The notes: a model not told the origin generated them from the sequence alone. 64,000 bases of DNA from an uncultured Clostridia bacterium (GCA_947630825.1 CANRJA010000005.1:1-64000); one strand, 5' to 3'; positions 9,538 to 18,668 are shown, counted from the stretch's first letter. Made by a program: numbers and translations.

Positions 9538-10290
9538 TTATAGGTTAAACCCATCTGTTATCCCACTCAACCTAGCCGTATCCTTCTTTACATAGTACAT
9601 TTCAGTAATCTGCGAAGTCGAGTGCCCGAGCAAATCAGCCACTTGTTGATAAATTCTTTTACCGTTACCCCAACATCGGAAGCACTCTTTTTTGAATATT
9701 TCAATCTCCTCGGGTATGAATATCGTTACAGTTTCATTTGCAGGGAGATTTTCTTTTTATTGAGATGCATAGAAGTTGCTTTTCTTTATCATTGGTACAC
9801 TTTGCATAGGGTTCTTTACTATGATTTCTTGTTGTGTGAGATAACGAAAGTATTCGCCAAGTACCACATATACTTTTTTAACAGTCGTGTAGGCATAGCC
9901 GTCGTTCATCTTTTGGTTAAGTAAGTCCTTAATGTCGGTGGCAGATATATCACCAACAACCTTATCTCCCAGCACAGGATAGATTTGATTTTTTGCCGTG
10001 CATTCGTATCTGTCGTAAGTACTTCTCTCTACAGAAGGAAATTTAAACACCTCAAGCCATTTTTGCATACTTTCACGAAGTGTTTTCTTTGTTTCCTCCG
10101 ACTCAATTATTGACTCGTTGAAATCTGCAATGTATTCAGTGATTTTCTTATTAACTGCTTGCTTTGTAGTACCCGAAAAACTCTTTCTTTTTCTAACTCC
10201 ACGCTCGTCCATATACCAGACTACACCACACCATCTGCCATCTGTTTTTTTGAATGTATTACCGTTGGTCAATAATCTTTTTTGTGCCAT
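9538..10290 (-). pseudogene. Tyrosine integrase with internal deletion (second integrase)
   Basis: The N-terminal 177 aa are intact from the ATG at 10290 (ribosome site aaggtg): an arm-binding domain (MAQKRLLTNGNTFKKTDGRW) and a SAM-like core-binding domain. A one-base shift near 9757 (YASQ then stop) leads into KENLPANETVTIFIPEE in another frame. Most of the catalytic domain is then missing, and the frame joins directly to the C-terminal ADLLGHSTSQITEMYYVKKD and a stop at 9538. The catalytic Arg/His residues are gone. It is a different, related integrase from the one at 7656, so one element probably inserted near or inside another. The mobilisation genes that follow on the same strand likely belonged to it. 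Confidence 0.8.
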
Positions 10291-10395
10291 ACAAATCACA
10301 CCTTTCTTTAGCACAACACAATACCACAACTCATTGTAAAAGTCTAGTGCAAATTATTCTTTTTCTTTGATTGTTGAATCAAGTTTCTGAGTGAT

Positions 10396-11296
10396 TTACA
10401 TTGACATACCTTGTTCATCATCTCCGCTGACTATAACAGAATAATCTGTTTTAAGGCCATGAGCCGCTTTCTTTTGTTCGATTTTGGATTTCAGTTTTTT
10501 GTCTATCTGTTTGTTAAGCTTAGAGAGCTTTTTTGTATAGCTTTGCGAAATCAATAGACACAATGCTTTCGCCAGACTTTTGACACTGGTGGTGATTGTT
10601 TGCCGTGTATAATTTTCAGCGGCATTAGCTTGGATTATTTCTACTGCCGCCTTGATAATCACATTTTTGATACTTCGAAATTCTTTGTTATCTTCAAGTG
10701 GAATATCCGGCTTTTTCTTATCATAGTACAAAGACAGCTTTTCTCGGTTGACCTTATTCCATTCAGAATACAGATTGGATTCTTCTTACTAGATCTTTCC
10801 ACGCTTGTGCATTGTTATATCCTAGTCGTTCCGAATCTTCACGCCTCAAGCTGATAACATGTGTCCATATAATTCCCTTGTGATGACCGATTTCATCCGC
10901 AACTGAGTCCAAATCAATTTTGTCATCGGTTTGTGAAAACAATCCATGTGAACCTAACTTTTCAACTCCGGGACGTTTTGCGATATATGAAACTAATTTA
11001 TCCATATCACCAATACGGTCAGCATTTCGTTCGATAAAAGCGTCAATAAATTCTGTGGCGTTGGCTTTTGAAGATTCCTTAAGGCAATCTTCGTACTCCA
11101 AATACTTTTCAGCATCGGAATCATATTTTAAAACATCTTTTATGAGCCGTTGCTGGCAAACAGTAGACGGTGAATGATTAATTCCTGTCGGTAGTTTCTC
11201 AACACCTTCCCGTGTTCCCATATACTTTACAAGATTTTTAGCAGTGTGTTTTGGTGTGTTTCTCATATATCTGCTGGTGACAATAATCTTTGGCAT
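10396..11296 (-). pseudogene. MobP3-type relaxase, broken
   Basis: The N-terminal piece (11296 to 10763, 177 aa) starts MPKIIVTSRYMRNTPKHTAK and includes YMGTREGVEKLP and the metal-binding region HHKGIIWTHVISLRRED, typical of MobP relaxases that nick oriT for conjugative mobilisation. It ends early at RIQSVF. A second piece in another frame (10731 to 10396, 111 aa, lysine-rich) matches a relaxase C terminus. The middle is partly lost, so the protein is not functional. It follows mobC with 2 bases between the genes, as in an operon. Confidence 0.75.
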
Positions 11297-11298
11297 AG

Positions 11299-11703
11299 TT
11301 ACTCACCCTTCTGCCAGTCATAGGCTTCTTTAAATGTTATGAGACCATTCGTTTCCGCTACTGCTTTTGCACAAGAATCACGAAGTTCATCTAGCGAATT
11401 TGAATCAATGTCATACTCAGCAGCAATCAGATTACTGTTTATCGCCTGTTCAACAGCAACCTTGAAAAGAATCTCGCAAATATTTTTTTCTACACTACGG
11501 ACTTCACTTTTAATTGTTCTTGAAAGTACCGGAGCAAGGTAATTGATATTCTTTTGCTGTTTTATATAGCCAATATAGAAATTAACTGCCTTGCATACAA
11601 AATCACTTTTAGATTTAGCATTAGCTTCCGGCATCATTTCTTTGATTTCAGCAACCATAGAAGGCCACATCCAATAGGCATATTTTTTCTTATTTTCGCT
11701 CAT
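11299..11703 (-). CDS. MobC-like relaxosome accessory protein (134 aa)
   Basis: The first 45 residues (YAYWMWPSMVAEIKEMMPEA, then SKSDFVCKAVNFYIGY) look like a ribbon-helix-helix DNA-binding fold. The remainder is helical. In related mobilisable elements this gene sits directly before a MobP3 relaxase, as here, and probably helps the relaxase bind oriT. The ATG has a strong site (aaaggag, 5 bases). Its first 45 codons occur again, with changes and broken, at 30348-30470. It appears intact although its partner relaxase is broken. Confidence 0.65.
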   Translation of the reverse strand: MSENKKKYAYWMWPSMVAEIKEMMPEANAKSKSDFVCKAVNFYIGYIKQQKNINYLAPVLSRTIKSEVRSVEKNICEILFKVAVEQAINSNLIAAEYDIDSNSLDELRDSCAKAVAETNGLITFKEAYDWQKGE

Positions 11704-11749
11704 GTTTGACTCCTTTCTGTCAGACCCCTAAAAAGGGGATTTTGTAATT

Positions 11750-11826
11750 CCTTTGAAAACCTCTAACGGTCGGCTCTGCCGTCCGATGTGATTTGTGCGG
11801 GTAGACCCCGCACTTTAACCTGCTTA
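11750..11826 (-). other. Candidate oriT (copy 1)
   Basis: 77 bases between mobC and the helix-turn-helix gene are identical to 30520-30596, although the DNA on both sides has diverged. It contains an inverted repeat gtgcggg/cccgcac (11795-11801 and 11807-11813) and the near-palindrome cggtcggctctgccgtccg. The position and strong conservation fit a transfer origin recognised by the neighbouring MobP3/MobC pair. The nick site cannot be assigned from sequence alone. Confidence 0.5.
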
Positions 11827-11841
11827 TTTTTATGACCGTTT

Positions 11842-12273
11842 TCAAACTGCTTTTTTTGGGCGTTTTTGGTCATAATTTTCAAGTTTATTTTGTATTCTTT
11901 TTTGTTGTATATCTTCTTCTAACTTTATCATTTGCTGCTCGTAATAATAATTTACAGCCTCATCTATCGGGAGAACAGTATAGTGCAGACTGCCGCTTTT
12001 TTTATGTACGTCCTTTTTGATAATAGTTGTAGGTTGGGTTGAGATTAACTGCTTGTCTTCTAGTGATTTTATATATTTCCTGACAGTATTTTTACTCATA
12101 CCAATGGCGTTTCCTATAGTTTTATAGCTCGGGTAGCATTTGAAAGTTTTCCTATTCTCACGGTACATCAAGTAAGAATAAACAGCAAGTTCTCCGTAGA
12201 TTAATCCCAAACAGAAAACTTCATTTGGAATAGGGAAGTAATTTTTTATCGCTTCTCTTTTGTTATATTTCAA
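11842..12273 (-). CDS. Winged-helix replication/regulatory protein of the mobilisable element
   Basis: A 143-aa protein with a clear helix-turn-helix (SYKTIGNAIGMSKNTVRKYIKSLEDKQLI is the region, residues about 48-76), as in RepA-N/DnaD-like initiators of small integrative elements. The C-terminal third is charged and helical. The start is a TTG preceded by aggaggt; the TTG overlaps the stop of the upstream excisionase-like gene (TTGA). A homologue with a frameshift lies at 30649-31041. Whether it starts replication or only regulates is not visible. Confidence 0.65.
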   Translation of the reverse strand: MKYNKREAIKNYFPIPNEVFCLGLIYGELAVYSYLMYRENRKTFKCYPSYKTIGNAIGMSKNTVRKYIKSLEDKQLISTQPTTIIKKDVHKKSGSLHYTVLPIDEAVNYYYEQQMIKLEEDIQQKRIQNKLENYDQKRPKKAV

Positions 12274-12480
12274 TGGTTACCTCCTGAATTTTTATCAACC
12301 CATTCTTTAAATTTATCTTTCGGAACGACCATACGATTACCAAGTCTCAGCACAGGAAAATCTTTTTTGGTGCATCATTTCATAGACTGTTGTTGATGAT
12401 ATTCCAAGTAGTCTTGAGATAATTTCTGCATTTAAGAACAGCGGCAGTTCATCATAACTTTTGTAAATAGATTCTTTCAT
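12270..12480 (-). pseudogene. Excisionase-like MerR-type HTH protein, frameshifted
   Basis: The N terminus (MKESIYKSYDELPLFLNAEI, then RLLGISSTTVYEMMHQK) is a helix-turn-helix excisionase. One extra T in the run near 12365 shifts the frame. After the shift, FKEWVDKNSGGNH continues in the right frame to the TGA at 12270. The sister gene at 31038-31247 is intact and lacks the extra base. The protein would control excision and the mob operon. Confidence 0.75.
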
Positions 12481-12570
12481 ATTGTTCTCCTTTATTAAAT
12501 TTTAGATTTTAATAAATTCAAATTGTTATATATCTGACTTTCATATTTATCACCAACTCCTTATATGCAA

Positions 12571-12662
12571 AACAAAAAGACTCTTACACACAAGGCACAA
12601 CTAACCAACCGAAAGATTTATGCAACCTTCGGTGTAATTGTTAGCCCTGATATGTAAGAGCC
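12571..12662 (-). ncRNA. Structured leader RNA ending in a terminator (copy 1)
   Basis: On the minus strand an outer stem ggctcttaca/tgtaagagtc closes an inner structure (ggctaacaa against ttagttgtgcc, and accgaa/ttcggt) and is followed by ttttttgtttt-like sequence, so it ends as an intrinsic terminator. It lies between a good promoter (12801-12830) and the excisionase-like gene at 12480, so it probably attenuates the mobilisation operon. A second copy is at 31337-31429. One difference between the copies turns a G-U pair into an A-U pair, which supports the fold. Confidence 0.65.
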
Positions 12663-12800
12663 TGAAATTTGAAATGAATATTCAACTTTTTATTTAATGA
12701 AGAAGTTTAACTTCACAATTTAATATCTGCTGTTAACAGTTATCAAATCTTAAAAGGCATTTATTCAATTTTATTTACATCTATTATTTAGTGTAGCTAT

Positions 12801-12830
12801 ATGATAACATTAGAATGTAAAATTTGTCAA
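12801..12830 (-). promoter_or_regulatory. Promoter of the mobilisation operon (copy 1)
   Basis: On the minus strand, TTGACA (12825-12830) and TATCAT (12801-12806) are separated by 18 bases. The same boxes at the same spacing occur before the second leader copy (31566-31595). Confidence 0.65.
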
Positions 12831-12890
12831 GTGGTTTATGAATAAAAATTGCTTTGATAGGGAATACTAATATTTTGTATGTATAAAATA

Positions 12891-12920
12891 ATAAGCAAGT
12901 CCAGCAATGGGCTTGCTTAT
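12891..12920 (-). terminator. Terminator after the GmrSD-like gene
   Basis: The stem ataagcaag/cttgcttat is followed on the minus strand by T-rich sequence. It lies downstream of the minus-strand gene ending at 13050. A related hairpin follows the second leader copy near 31660-31690. Confidence 0.55.
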
Positions 12921-13049
12921 CCTTTGTATACTGCGGTGCAATTTTTAATAATCTATCAATAAGATTTTAATATTTCTTAATAATCATCTCTCAATATTGT
13001 TAATTTGCAAAAAGATTGTTTCTAAATATGCCAATTTTTCACTATTAAT

Positions 13050-13502
13050 TTATTCTAAGTGTTTCTTATACCATAAAATCACAGCATCTCTATCTGAATC
13101 AAAAAACTGAGTTGAAACATAAATTTCTACACCATTAAAAATCAAAGCTTTTGCTCTATATCTCTTCAGAGTGGAATTCCCCATATTATCAGTTCTATTA
13201 TTCGCTATTGCTGGATAATCAGTTGCAGGGAATAATGACTTTGAATATGTTTTAGTTTTTAATTTTTCTATTTCATCTATTGTAATTTTATCTTTCTTTA
13301 TTAAATCTTCAACTAAATAATAGAACAACTTTGCTACTGGTAATAAGCCTTCTACCCAAGTTTTCTCGTTATTTATGTCAAATGGAATCTCAGAAAGGGA
13401 AAAACTAAAATCATCCACATCCAGTGTCATTTTAATTAATAGATTTTTAATAAATGAAATAATGTTATTGGATGAAAGATTACATTCGTAAAAAAATACC
13501 AC
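13050..13502 (-). pseudogene. Detached C-terminal part of the GmrSD-like protein
   Basis: This frame (150 aa) begins inside the end of the preceding gene and has no ribosome site of its own; a GTG happens to be in frame at its start. Removing one T from the T7 run near 13491-13497 joins it smoothly to the upstream protein (ESSGIFYECNLSSNN). The content, an alpha/beta segment ending RDAVILWYKKHLE, looks like the C-terminal extension of DUF262/DUF1524 proteins. It may be made by slippage, or be lost. Confidence 0.65.
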
Positions 13503-15429
13503 TGCTTTCTATTTCCTTTTCTTTACGAAGGAGTCTTTTGTCATTTGAAATATAAATTCTACTTGCACTAGGTATTGAATAATTGCTTGAAGCCAAATCT
13601 TTAAACAAATCTGCATCTAAATCAAAAGCGAGATTTATAAATTTAGAAAGTAAATCAGCCCAACTTGAAACTTTTGTATATTCACCAACAAATGAAAATC
13701 CATCTGGTTTTGTATTAGAAAAATCTACATCGCTATCTACATTAAAAGCAAGTTCATTTGTTTCCATAATATCAGAATGTATATCCACATACATAAACTG
13801 ATTTATTAGTATGTTTGACAGATTTTTCGCTCTGTTTATTATTGATTTGTCATCCCATCTTTCTGCTAATAAAACATCTTTATTTAAAATATTTGCTTTA
13901 GAGTTTTCTTTTATAATTTTTTTCTTATCATTAAATGATTTTGTCCCTAGTTCACTATTATGACCTGTTATAGTTAAATTACCAAGTGTATGCAAATAAT
14001 TTTCATATACACTACTATAATTTTCTCCGACTTCTTTTTTCCAAACTGCAGCATTTATTTTTTGAGGTAAAATATGTTCAATTGTAAGATTACTTATATA
14101 AATGTGTTCTTTTGTAGAATTTTCAATTACAGCAAGCACAAATTTACATATTGGTTTTTTGTAAAGAGGTTTGTATATAAGTGCTTCTTGAAACTCCTTA
14201 TTTGTTGGCATACGGTTATTTGCTCGCAAATCATTGAGAAATATTACGAACTTTTCATAGTAATTGTTATAACTTCCATCAAAAACTCTATCATACATTG
14301 ACTTCATAAACTTTGATAAATTCTTATTTTCTTCACAAGCAGTAATTCTAACGAAATATGTAAGTAAATAATTCAAAACATTGCATAGTATAACTTCATC
14401 AATATTTCTATCCTCGTAATCATCAAAAATTTTAAATATCAATGGAAGAATTGTTGTTTGTTTAATACTATAAAAAGATTTTAAATAATAAGAAACTTGT
14501 TCACTATAATAATTATTCTCACCAATAAATGCACCATAGTACTTGGATGTTTTTCTTAATTTTTTTAAAACGTCCTCATGGCCTAAGCCGTTTTCTTTGC
14601 AGTGTTCTTTGAATAAATGATATGCATTCTTACCATTTACAGATTTACTAATTTGAGAATTCAGAAAATTAATTACAAAGTCACCTAAATTACTATAACC
14701 AACATTCTTTTCAATTTCTAACCAATACTCTTCATATAATTCATCTTGTTTATCATCATCCATTAGTAGATAATTTCTTATTAAATCTGCTAAACTTAAA
14801 TCTAATCCTGTTGAATTTATTGACTCAAAAATTTTTTGAGGTTCGTCTCCTTGATGTTTATCCAGAATTATTTCAACTATCTCGAGTTGTTTAACACCAT
14901 TAAGAATATCGCCTAATTCCAAACCACTTGATAATGTTCTTTCGATCTGTTTTTTAAAGGTAACATAGTTTTTATAGACATTAGAATTTCTATCCATGTC
15001 ATCAATTTTATCTTTTATTAGAAGTATAAGCTGAGCATTATCTGTTTTTATAGGTTTTAACTTCACCTTAAACTTTTCATCACAATGTCTATTAAACATT
15101 ACTTCTTCAATTTCACTTTCAATCATAACTGATGTTCCTTTTGAAGCATCATATAATGCCTTCAGAAGAATATAAATAGTAGTTATTCTTTGCTGTCCAT
15201 CAATAATAAGAACTTCATTTAATCCACTACCACCGTTCACATCTTCAATGTATACAATTGTTCCAGTAAAGTGCTGACGATCATTTTTGTTAGCTTTTAT
15301 TATATCTGAGTAAAGCTTTTCACATTGAACATTTGACCAGTCATAATTTCTCTGATAAACAGGAACTTTAAAAACTCTTTTGTTTTTCTCTAAAACATCA
15401 GAGAATAACAACATTCTGTTTGCTTTCAT
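13480..15429 (-). CDS. GmrSD-like (DUF262 + DUF1524) restriction protein, C terminus frameshifted
   Basis: The N-terminal DUF262 domain has the ParB/sulfiredoxin-like signature DGQQR (residues 77-81) and the usual VPVYQRNYDW start. The DUF1524 HNH-type nuclease part has the catalytic motif TIEHILPQ (Glu451-His452) followed by LGNLTITGHNSELG. In the GmrSD type IV restriction family the DUF262 part binds and hydrolyses nucleotide, and the HNH part cuts phage DNA with modified cytosines. Here the frame ends at FLRM because of a T7 run; about 145 further residues lie in the +1 frame. The 649-aa product keeps both catalytic regions. It is transcribed alone on the minus strand, with the start ATG at 15429. 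Confidence 0.85.
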   Translation of the reverse strand: MKANRMLLFSDVLEKNKRVFKVPVYQRNYDWSNVQCEKLYSDIIKANKNDRQHFTGTIVYIEDVNGGSGLNEVLIIDGQQRITTIYILLKALYDASKGTSVMIESEIEEVMFNRHCDEKFKVKLKPIKTDNAQLILLIKDKIDDMDRNSNVYKNYVTFKKQIERTLSSGLELGDILNGVKQLEIVEIILDKHQGDEPQKIFESINSTGLDLSLADLIRNYLLMDDDKQDELYEEYWLEIEKNVGYSNLGDFVINFLNSQISKSVNGKNAYHLFKEHCKENGLGHEDVLKKLRKTSKYYGAFIGENNYYSEQVSYYLKSFYSIKQTTILPLIFKIFDDYEDRNIDEVILCNVLNYLLTYFVRITACEENKNLSKFMKSMYDRVFDGSYNNYYEKFVIFLNDLRANNRMPTNKEFQEALIYKPLYKKPICKFVLAVIENSTKEHIYISNLTIEHILPQKINAAVWKKEVGENYSSVYENYLHTLGNLTITGHNSELGTKSFNDKKKIIKENSKANILNKDVLLAERWDDKSIINRAKNLSNILINQFMYVDIHSDIMETNELAFNVDSDVDFSNTKPDGFSFVGEYTKVSSWADLLSKFINLAFDLDADLFKDLASSNYSIPSASRIYISNDKRLLRKEKEIESSGIFLRM

Positions 15430-15589
15430 AACTCCATCTCCTTATAAACAATTACTTATCTATAGAATCAACTTAAAGTTTTTAGTATCTTATCAAATAG
15501 TCTGTGACATATTAAAACCTTTTTTGCAGCAACATCATCCACAAAGGTTTCGGAAGTTTAGAGATCATTTGTTGCTTGAAATGTTAAAA

Positions 15590-15961
15590 CTATTCAAGAT
15601 ACATAAAAGACTGAGGTGCTTGATTTATACCGTAATCCTGAAGCTTTTTGGGATTTTTGTATTTAATAACTTTACCAATTTTATATGCGTATGCTATTTT
15701 ACATTTGTGAAAGTATTCTCTAAACCTTGCACGGCTAATACCAGCATTTAATTTAGTATATTCCCACATTGGTGTAGGTTTCATTGATATTGTTTCAATA
15801 ACTTCAAATTCACCAATAACCAACTTGTCTGGATTTGTAGAATACATGATGATTTTGTCTACTACTTTATGTGGTAGTATTTTTCGATATTCAAACTTTT
15901 TAATGCCTTCTAAAATTTTTTTTGTATATTCTGGTTTTATTGATAATAGTATAGTAGCCAC
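15590..15961 (-). CDS. ASCH-domain protein (123 aa)
   Basis: I prefer the GTG start at 15961 (aggag 7 bases before it) over longer frames that overlap the upstream gene. The sequence VATILLSIKPEYTKKILEG, then KKFEYRK and VIGEFEVIETI, is a typical ASCH fold, a PUA-like domain thought to bind RNA or to act on modified nucleosides. It starts 14 bases after the PIN-GNAT-ASCH gene and is surely co-transcribed with it, which suggests a shared RNA-related function. No catalytic residues can be assigned. Confidence 0.8.
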   Translation of the reverse strand: MATILLSIKPEYTKKILEGIKKFEYRKILPHKVVDKIIMYSTNPDKLVIGEFEVIETISMKPTPMWEYTKLNAGISRARFREYFHKCKIAYAYKIGKVIKYKNPKKLQDYGINQAPQSFMYLE

Positions 15962-15975
15962 TATGTTTCTCCTAA

Positions 15976-17487
15976 CTACATAAATATTTTTGTATCCGAA
16001 TCTCTCAATATCAGATTGAATTGAGCATCTGTGATTTTTGTAAATGGACGCGGACCATTTGGAAATTGAACGATATTGTTGTTCCACATATAGTTTAGAG
16101 TCAGCTTTTTTGATAAGCTCTTAACATATACAAACTTTATCACTTTTAGATTGTATCGATGTGTATTCCAAAAGTGTTTTAGATCTTCAATTGAAAATAC
16201 ACTTCTATTTTGACAATAGCTTAGGAATTCTTTTTCATTATCAAACTTAGAAATAACTTGATCAACAACTCCTAGAGTGGTGATTACAGAACTATATTTT
16301 TTAGGAATTGTATCTCCCATTCGATAGAATAGCAACAAATCTCCAGTCTTAATATTGTTTTCTTTAGCCCAAGATATATAAACTTTTTGTAACGCATATC
16401 TATGTGGAATGTTGCTTAGAAGATCAAGTCCTTTTTCCGTATTTAACTTTGAATCAGGAAATAATGTTGTATGAAACGGTGGGGCGATTGGTAATATCAT
16501 TTTGTTACTGTTATGGTTAAGGTTGGGGTAATTTGCAACAACAGATTTTCGTGGATTGTATATACCTAATCTTTTTACTAAAACAATTTCGACTTTGCCA
16601 TTTTTCGTTTTAGTGCCATATTCAAAAAAACCCCAACGGAGCAATAAATCATATAGTAGCTTTAATTCAAAACGATTAGTAAATAGAGTAACATATATTT
16701 CATCCAAATGGCGTTCAATTGCATTGTCAATAATAATTTTAACAAAACGTTCCCCAAGTCGAAATCCTGATGCTTCAACTTTGAATGTTCCGACCTTAAG
16801 TCTCTTTTTTGGAGGAAAGATAGGATTTATATCACTATAGTTTTCTGTTTCATTTTCTGTTTTCAAGTATAAAAATCCTAAAATATCATTATTATCAGAA
16901 CGACAGATATATGCTTCTTCATCACATTTACTTGCAAACCAACCATCAAAGCTGTCATATGCGTCACGAAAGGTATCAAAAAAAGGGTTAGTTAAATCAA
17001 TATTTCCAAAAAACTCTTTCTTTACTGAAAGGACCTTGTAATCAATAAGTTCGGGGTTTTCATATGATGCTTTGCCGATAAATGTGTTTATTGTGAAAAT
17101 TTGATTTGACAGACCAAGTCGTTCAGCTTTGTTATGCATACGACGGTCTTCCGTAATAAGAATATCTGCTCGACCACAATATACTTCGTATAAAAGTTGA
17201 TTATCAATATAATCGTTATCTGTTTTGGGAGAGTCTTTGAGTAGTTCCTGAAAAGCTTTGGTTTGCATAGCAACACATCTCATTGTTGTATATGCATCAA
17301 GCTTTGCATCATAAAGTGACTGAATTTGAGAATTATGATATTTTCTAAGTTCAACAACTGTATACGGATGAATTATTTTTTCATAATGTAGTTTATCTAA
17401 CCAGTAAAACAGTTTTCCGATGGTTAAACTAGTAGTTTGTGTGTTTTCTCTGTGTATAACAATGTTTGTATCAAGTAAAGCTCTCAT
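15976..17487 (-). CDS. PIN - GNAT - ASCH/EVE-like fusion protein (503 aa)
   Basis: Three domains are visible. Residues 1-130 form a PIN nuclease: LLDTNIVI with Asp6, conserved acidic residues in the middle, and ILITEDRRMHNKAERLG. Residues about 220-330 look like a GNAT acetyltransferase (VEASGFRLGERFVKIIID, then YVTLFTNRFELKLLYDLLLRWGF split over two strands). Residues about 350-500 resemble a PUA-like ASCH/EVE fold (KTGDLLLFYRMGD). PIN domains cut RNA, often tRNA in toxins. A PIN nuclease, an acetyltransferase and an RNA-binding PUA fold in one chain suggests processing or modification of tRNA, perhaps as a defence or toxin with built-in control. The ASCH gene follows in the same operon. No antitoxin gene is evident. 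Confidence 0.75.
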   Translation of the reverse strand: MRALLDTNIVIHRENTQTTSLTIGKLFYWLDKLHYEKIIHPYTVVELRKYHNSQIQSLYDAKLDAYTTMRCVAMQTKAFQELLKDSPKTDNDYIDNQLLYEVYCGRADILITEDRRMHNKAERLGLSNQIFTINTFIGKASYENPELIDYKVLSVKKEFFGNIDLTNPFFDTFRDAYDSFDGWFASKCDEEAYICRSDNNDILGFLYLKTENETENYSDINPIFPPKKRLKVGTFKVEASGFRLGERFVKIIIDNAIERHLDEIYVTLFTNRFELKLLYDLLLRWGFFEYGTKTKNGKVEIVLVKRLGIYNPRKSVVANYPNLNHNSNKMILPIAPPFHTTLFPDSKLNTEKGLDLLSNIPHRYALQKVYISWAKENNIKTGDLLLFYRMGDTIPKKYSSVITTLGVVDQVISKFDNEKEFLSYCQNRSVFSIEDLKHFWNTHRYNLKVIKFVYVKSLSKKLTLNYMWNNNIVQFPNGPRPFTKITDAQFNLILRDSDTKIFM

Positions 17488-18221
17488 TTATGTATCGCAT
17501 CCTTTTAAGATTTTTTTATACTTTTAAAAAAATATTATCATTTTTTAATCTCTTTTCGAAAAATTAACTGCTAATTTAAAATTCATTAAGTAATATATAA
17601 CAGCAAAGCAAAATGGCAAGTACCTATTTATAATAAGCAGAATAGTTTTTACATAATAATCTCAAGGGTTTAATTTAAGAATACGATTATAAATAGCATT
17701 TTGCATGGTCTCCTAACTGAGCTAATACAGACCAATATTATATAGAAATTCAAAATTGGATTACATGAATGAGAACCTCCTTTATGATACACTCTAATTG
17801 AAGATCATTTATTATCCGGTACAATCTCAACGATATCATCATAGTGTAATCAAGGGCCGCACAGATCCTTTATGTGGACATTGTTGCTAACGATGACACC
17901 AACTTTGCCCATTTTAGTTATGGTGGCAAATGCTAGCGGTTTCGGCAAGATATTTTTCTTTATTTGTGGTCTATCAGAAATTTAAAAAGTTTTTAGCTTG
18001 CGACTATTTTATTACCTCAAAAATAATTATTATAGCATAGTATCATATTGGTATTATACCATACTTTACCTATAATTTCAACAGTATTCAGCATAAATAA
18101 TGCGATTTCATCAGTTTTTGAGATAATCAAAGAAATTTAAAATCTGTTTTTTGTCACACTTTAAAAGGTTCTATAAATTTTTCGAAAATTTTAATAAGGT
18201 ATTATAATCAACTGCCTATTT
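17488..18221. other. Gene-poor stretch with unreadable remnants
   Basis: No open gene is supported. On the minus strand, 17830-17960 shows coding-like fragments (KMGKVGVI, DDIVEIVPDNK) broken by stops, probably a recombinase or replication-gene relic. Bases 17706-17735 read on the minus strand resemble the D-arm part of a tRNA (ttagctcagtt), without the rest. Confidence 0.35.
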
Positions 18222-18289
18222 CTTTGTTTACAGCGTCGCAAATTTTGATTGAAATTTTTGAAAATGAAATAGCATCAAAAAAGCATCAA
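18222..18289. repeat. Integrative-element end repeat with paired arm sites (copy 2)
   Basis: Same block as 7249-7317: tttgtttacagcgtcgcaaa, then agcatcaa at 18271-18278 and 18282-18289, 11 bp apart, 79 bases before the att core. Confidence 0.65.
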
Positions 18290-18367
18290 AAGTTAATTAT
18301 ATTATAATAAAATTCTCTCAAACTTCGCAACAAAGCCAATATACAAAATGCCTTACAACTTTTAAAA

Positions 18368-18416
18368 GTCGCTCCAAAACCGCGTGCCGAGGGTTCAAAT
18401 CCTTCTGCCCCTGCCA
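18368..18416 (+). repeat. att site: 3' half of tRNA-Trp (copy 2)
   Basis: Identical to 7397-7445 over all 49 bases. It is the junction between element 1 on the left and element 2 on the right. It has no tRNA 5' half. Confidence 0.85.
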
Positions 18417-18502
18417 GCAACGGTGACGTTGCATCTAGTCCGCGGACTAAATTAGTGCGTGGATTTTTTGTTTTATACACGCGTTGTTTGTTACATATAG
18501 AT

Positions 18503-18537
18503 AAAACCCGGCTTAAACACTGCGTTTAAGCCGGGTT
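18503..18537 (+). terminator. Intrinsic terminator behind att copy 2
   Basis: The stem cccggcttaaac/gtttaagccggg is followed by tttct. Compared with the copy at 7451 the stem is extended by paired changes on both sides, so the hairpin is under selection. Confidence 0.75.
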
Positions 18538-18545
18538 TCTGTGCC

Positions 18546-18668
18546 TTTATGTTGCTTGGCACACGGTCTGTTTTACCGCTTTTGACGCTCATAAAGAGTG
18601 TCAATTTTCGTATCTGGTCGCAAACATTTGTAATGATTTCGTCTGGTACATCATCAAAATAGCATCAA
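18546..18668. repeat. Left-end repeat with P'-arm boxes (copy 2)
   Basis: Same block as 7491-7614, with CATCAA boxes at 18652-18657 and 18663-18668. Unlike copy 1, no integrase follows; the nitroreductase gene ends 48 bases away. Element 2 has lost its integrase from this end. Confidence 0.65.

Noticed and set aside
13485-13500. Programmed -1 frameshift at T-TTT-TTA in the GmrSD-like gene
   Set aside because: The heptamer fits, but the downstream frame is +1, so a -1 slip would not reach it. Loss of one T does.
17700-17735. tRNA-like 5' segment on the minus strand (ttagctcagtt)
   Set aside because: No anticodon arm, T-arm or acceptor partner follows within tRNA length; at best a relic.
18286-18480. 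Open frame of 64 codons on the minus strand across att copy 2 (AEGFEPSARGFG)
   Set aside because: It is the antisense of the tRNA-Trp fragment; such frames are a known false call beside tRNA genes and there is no ribosome site.
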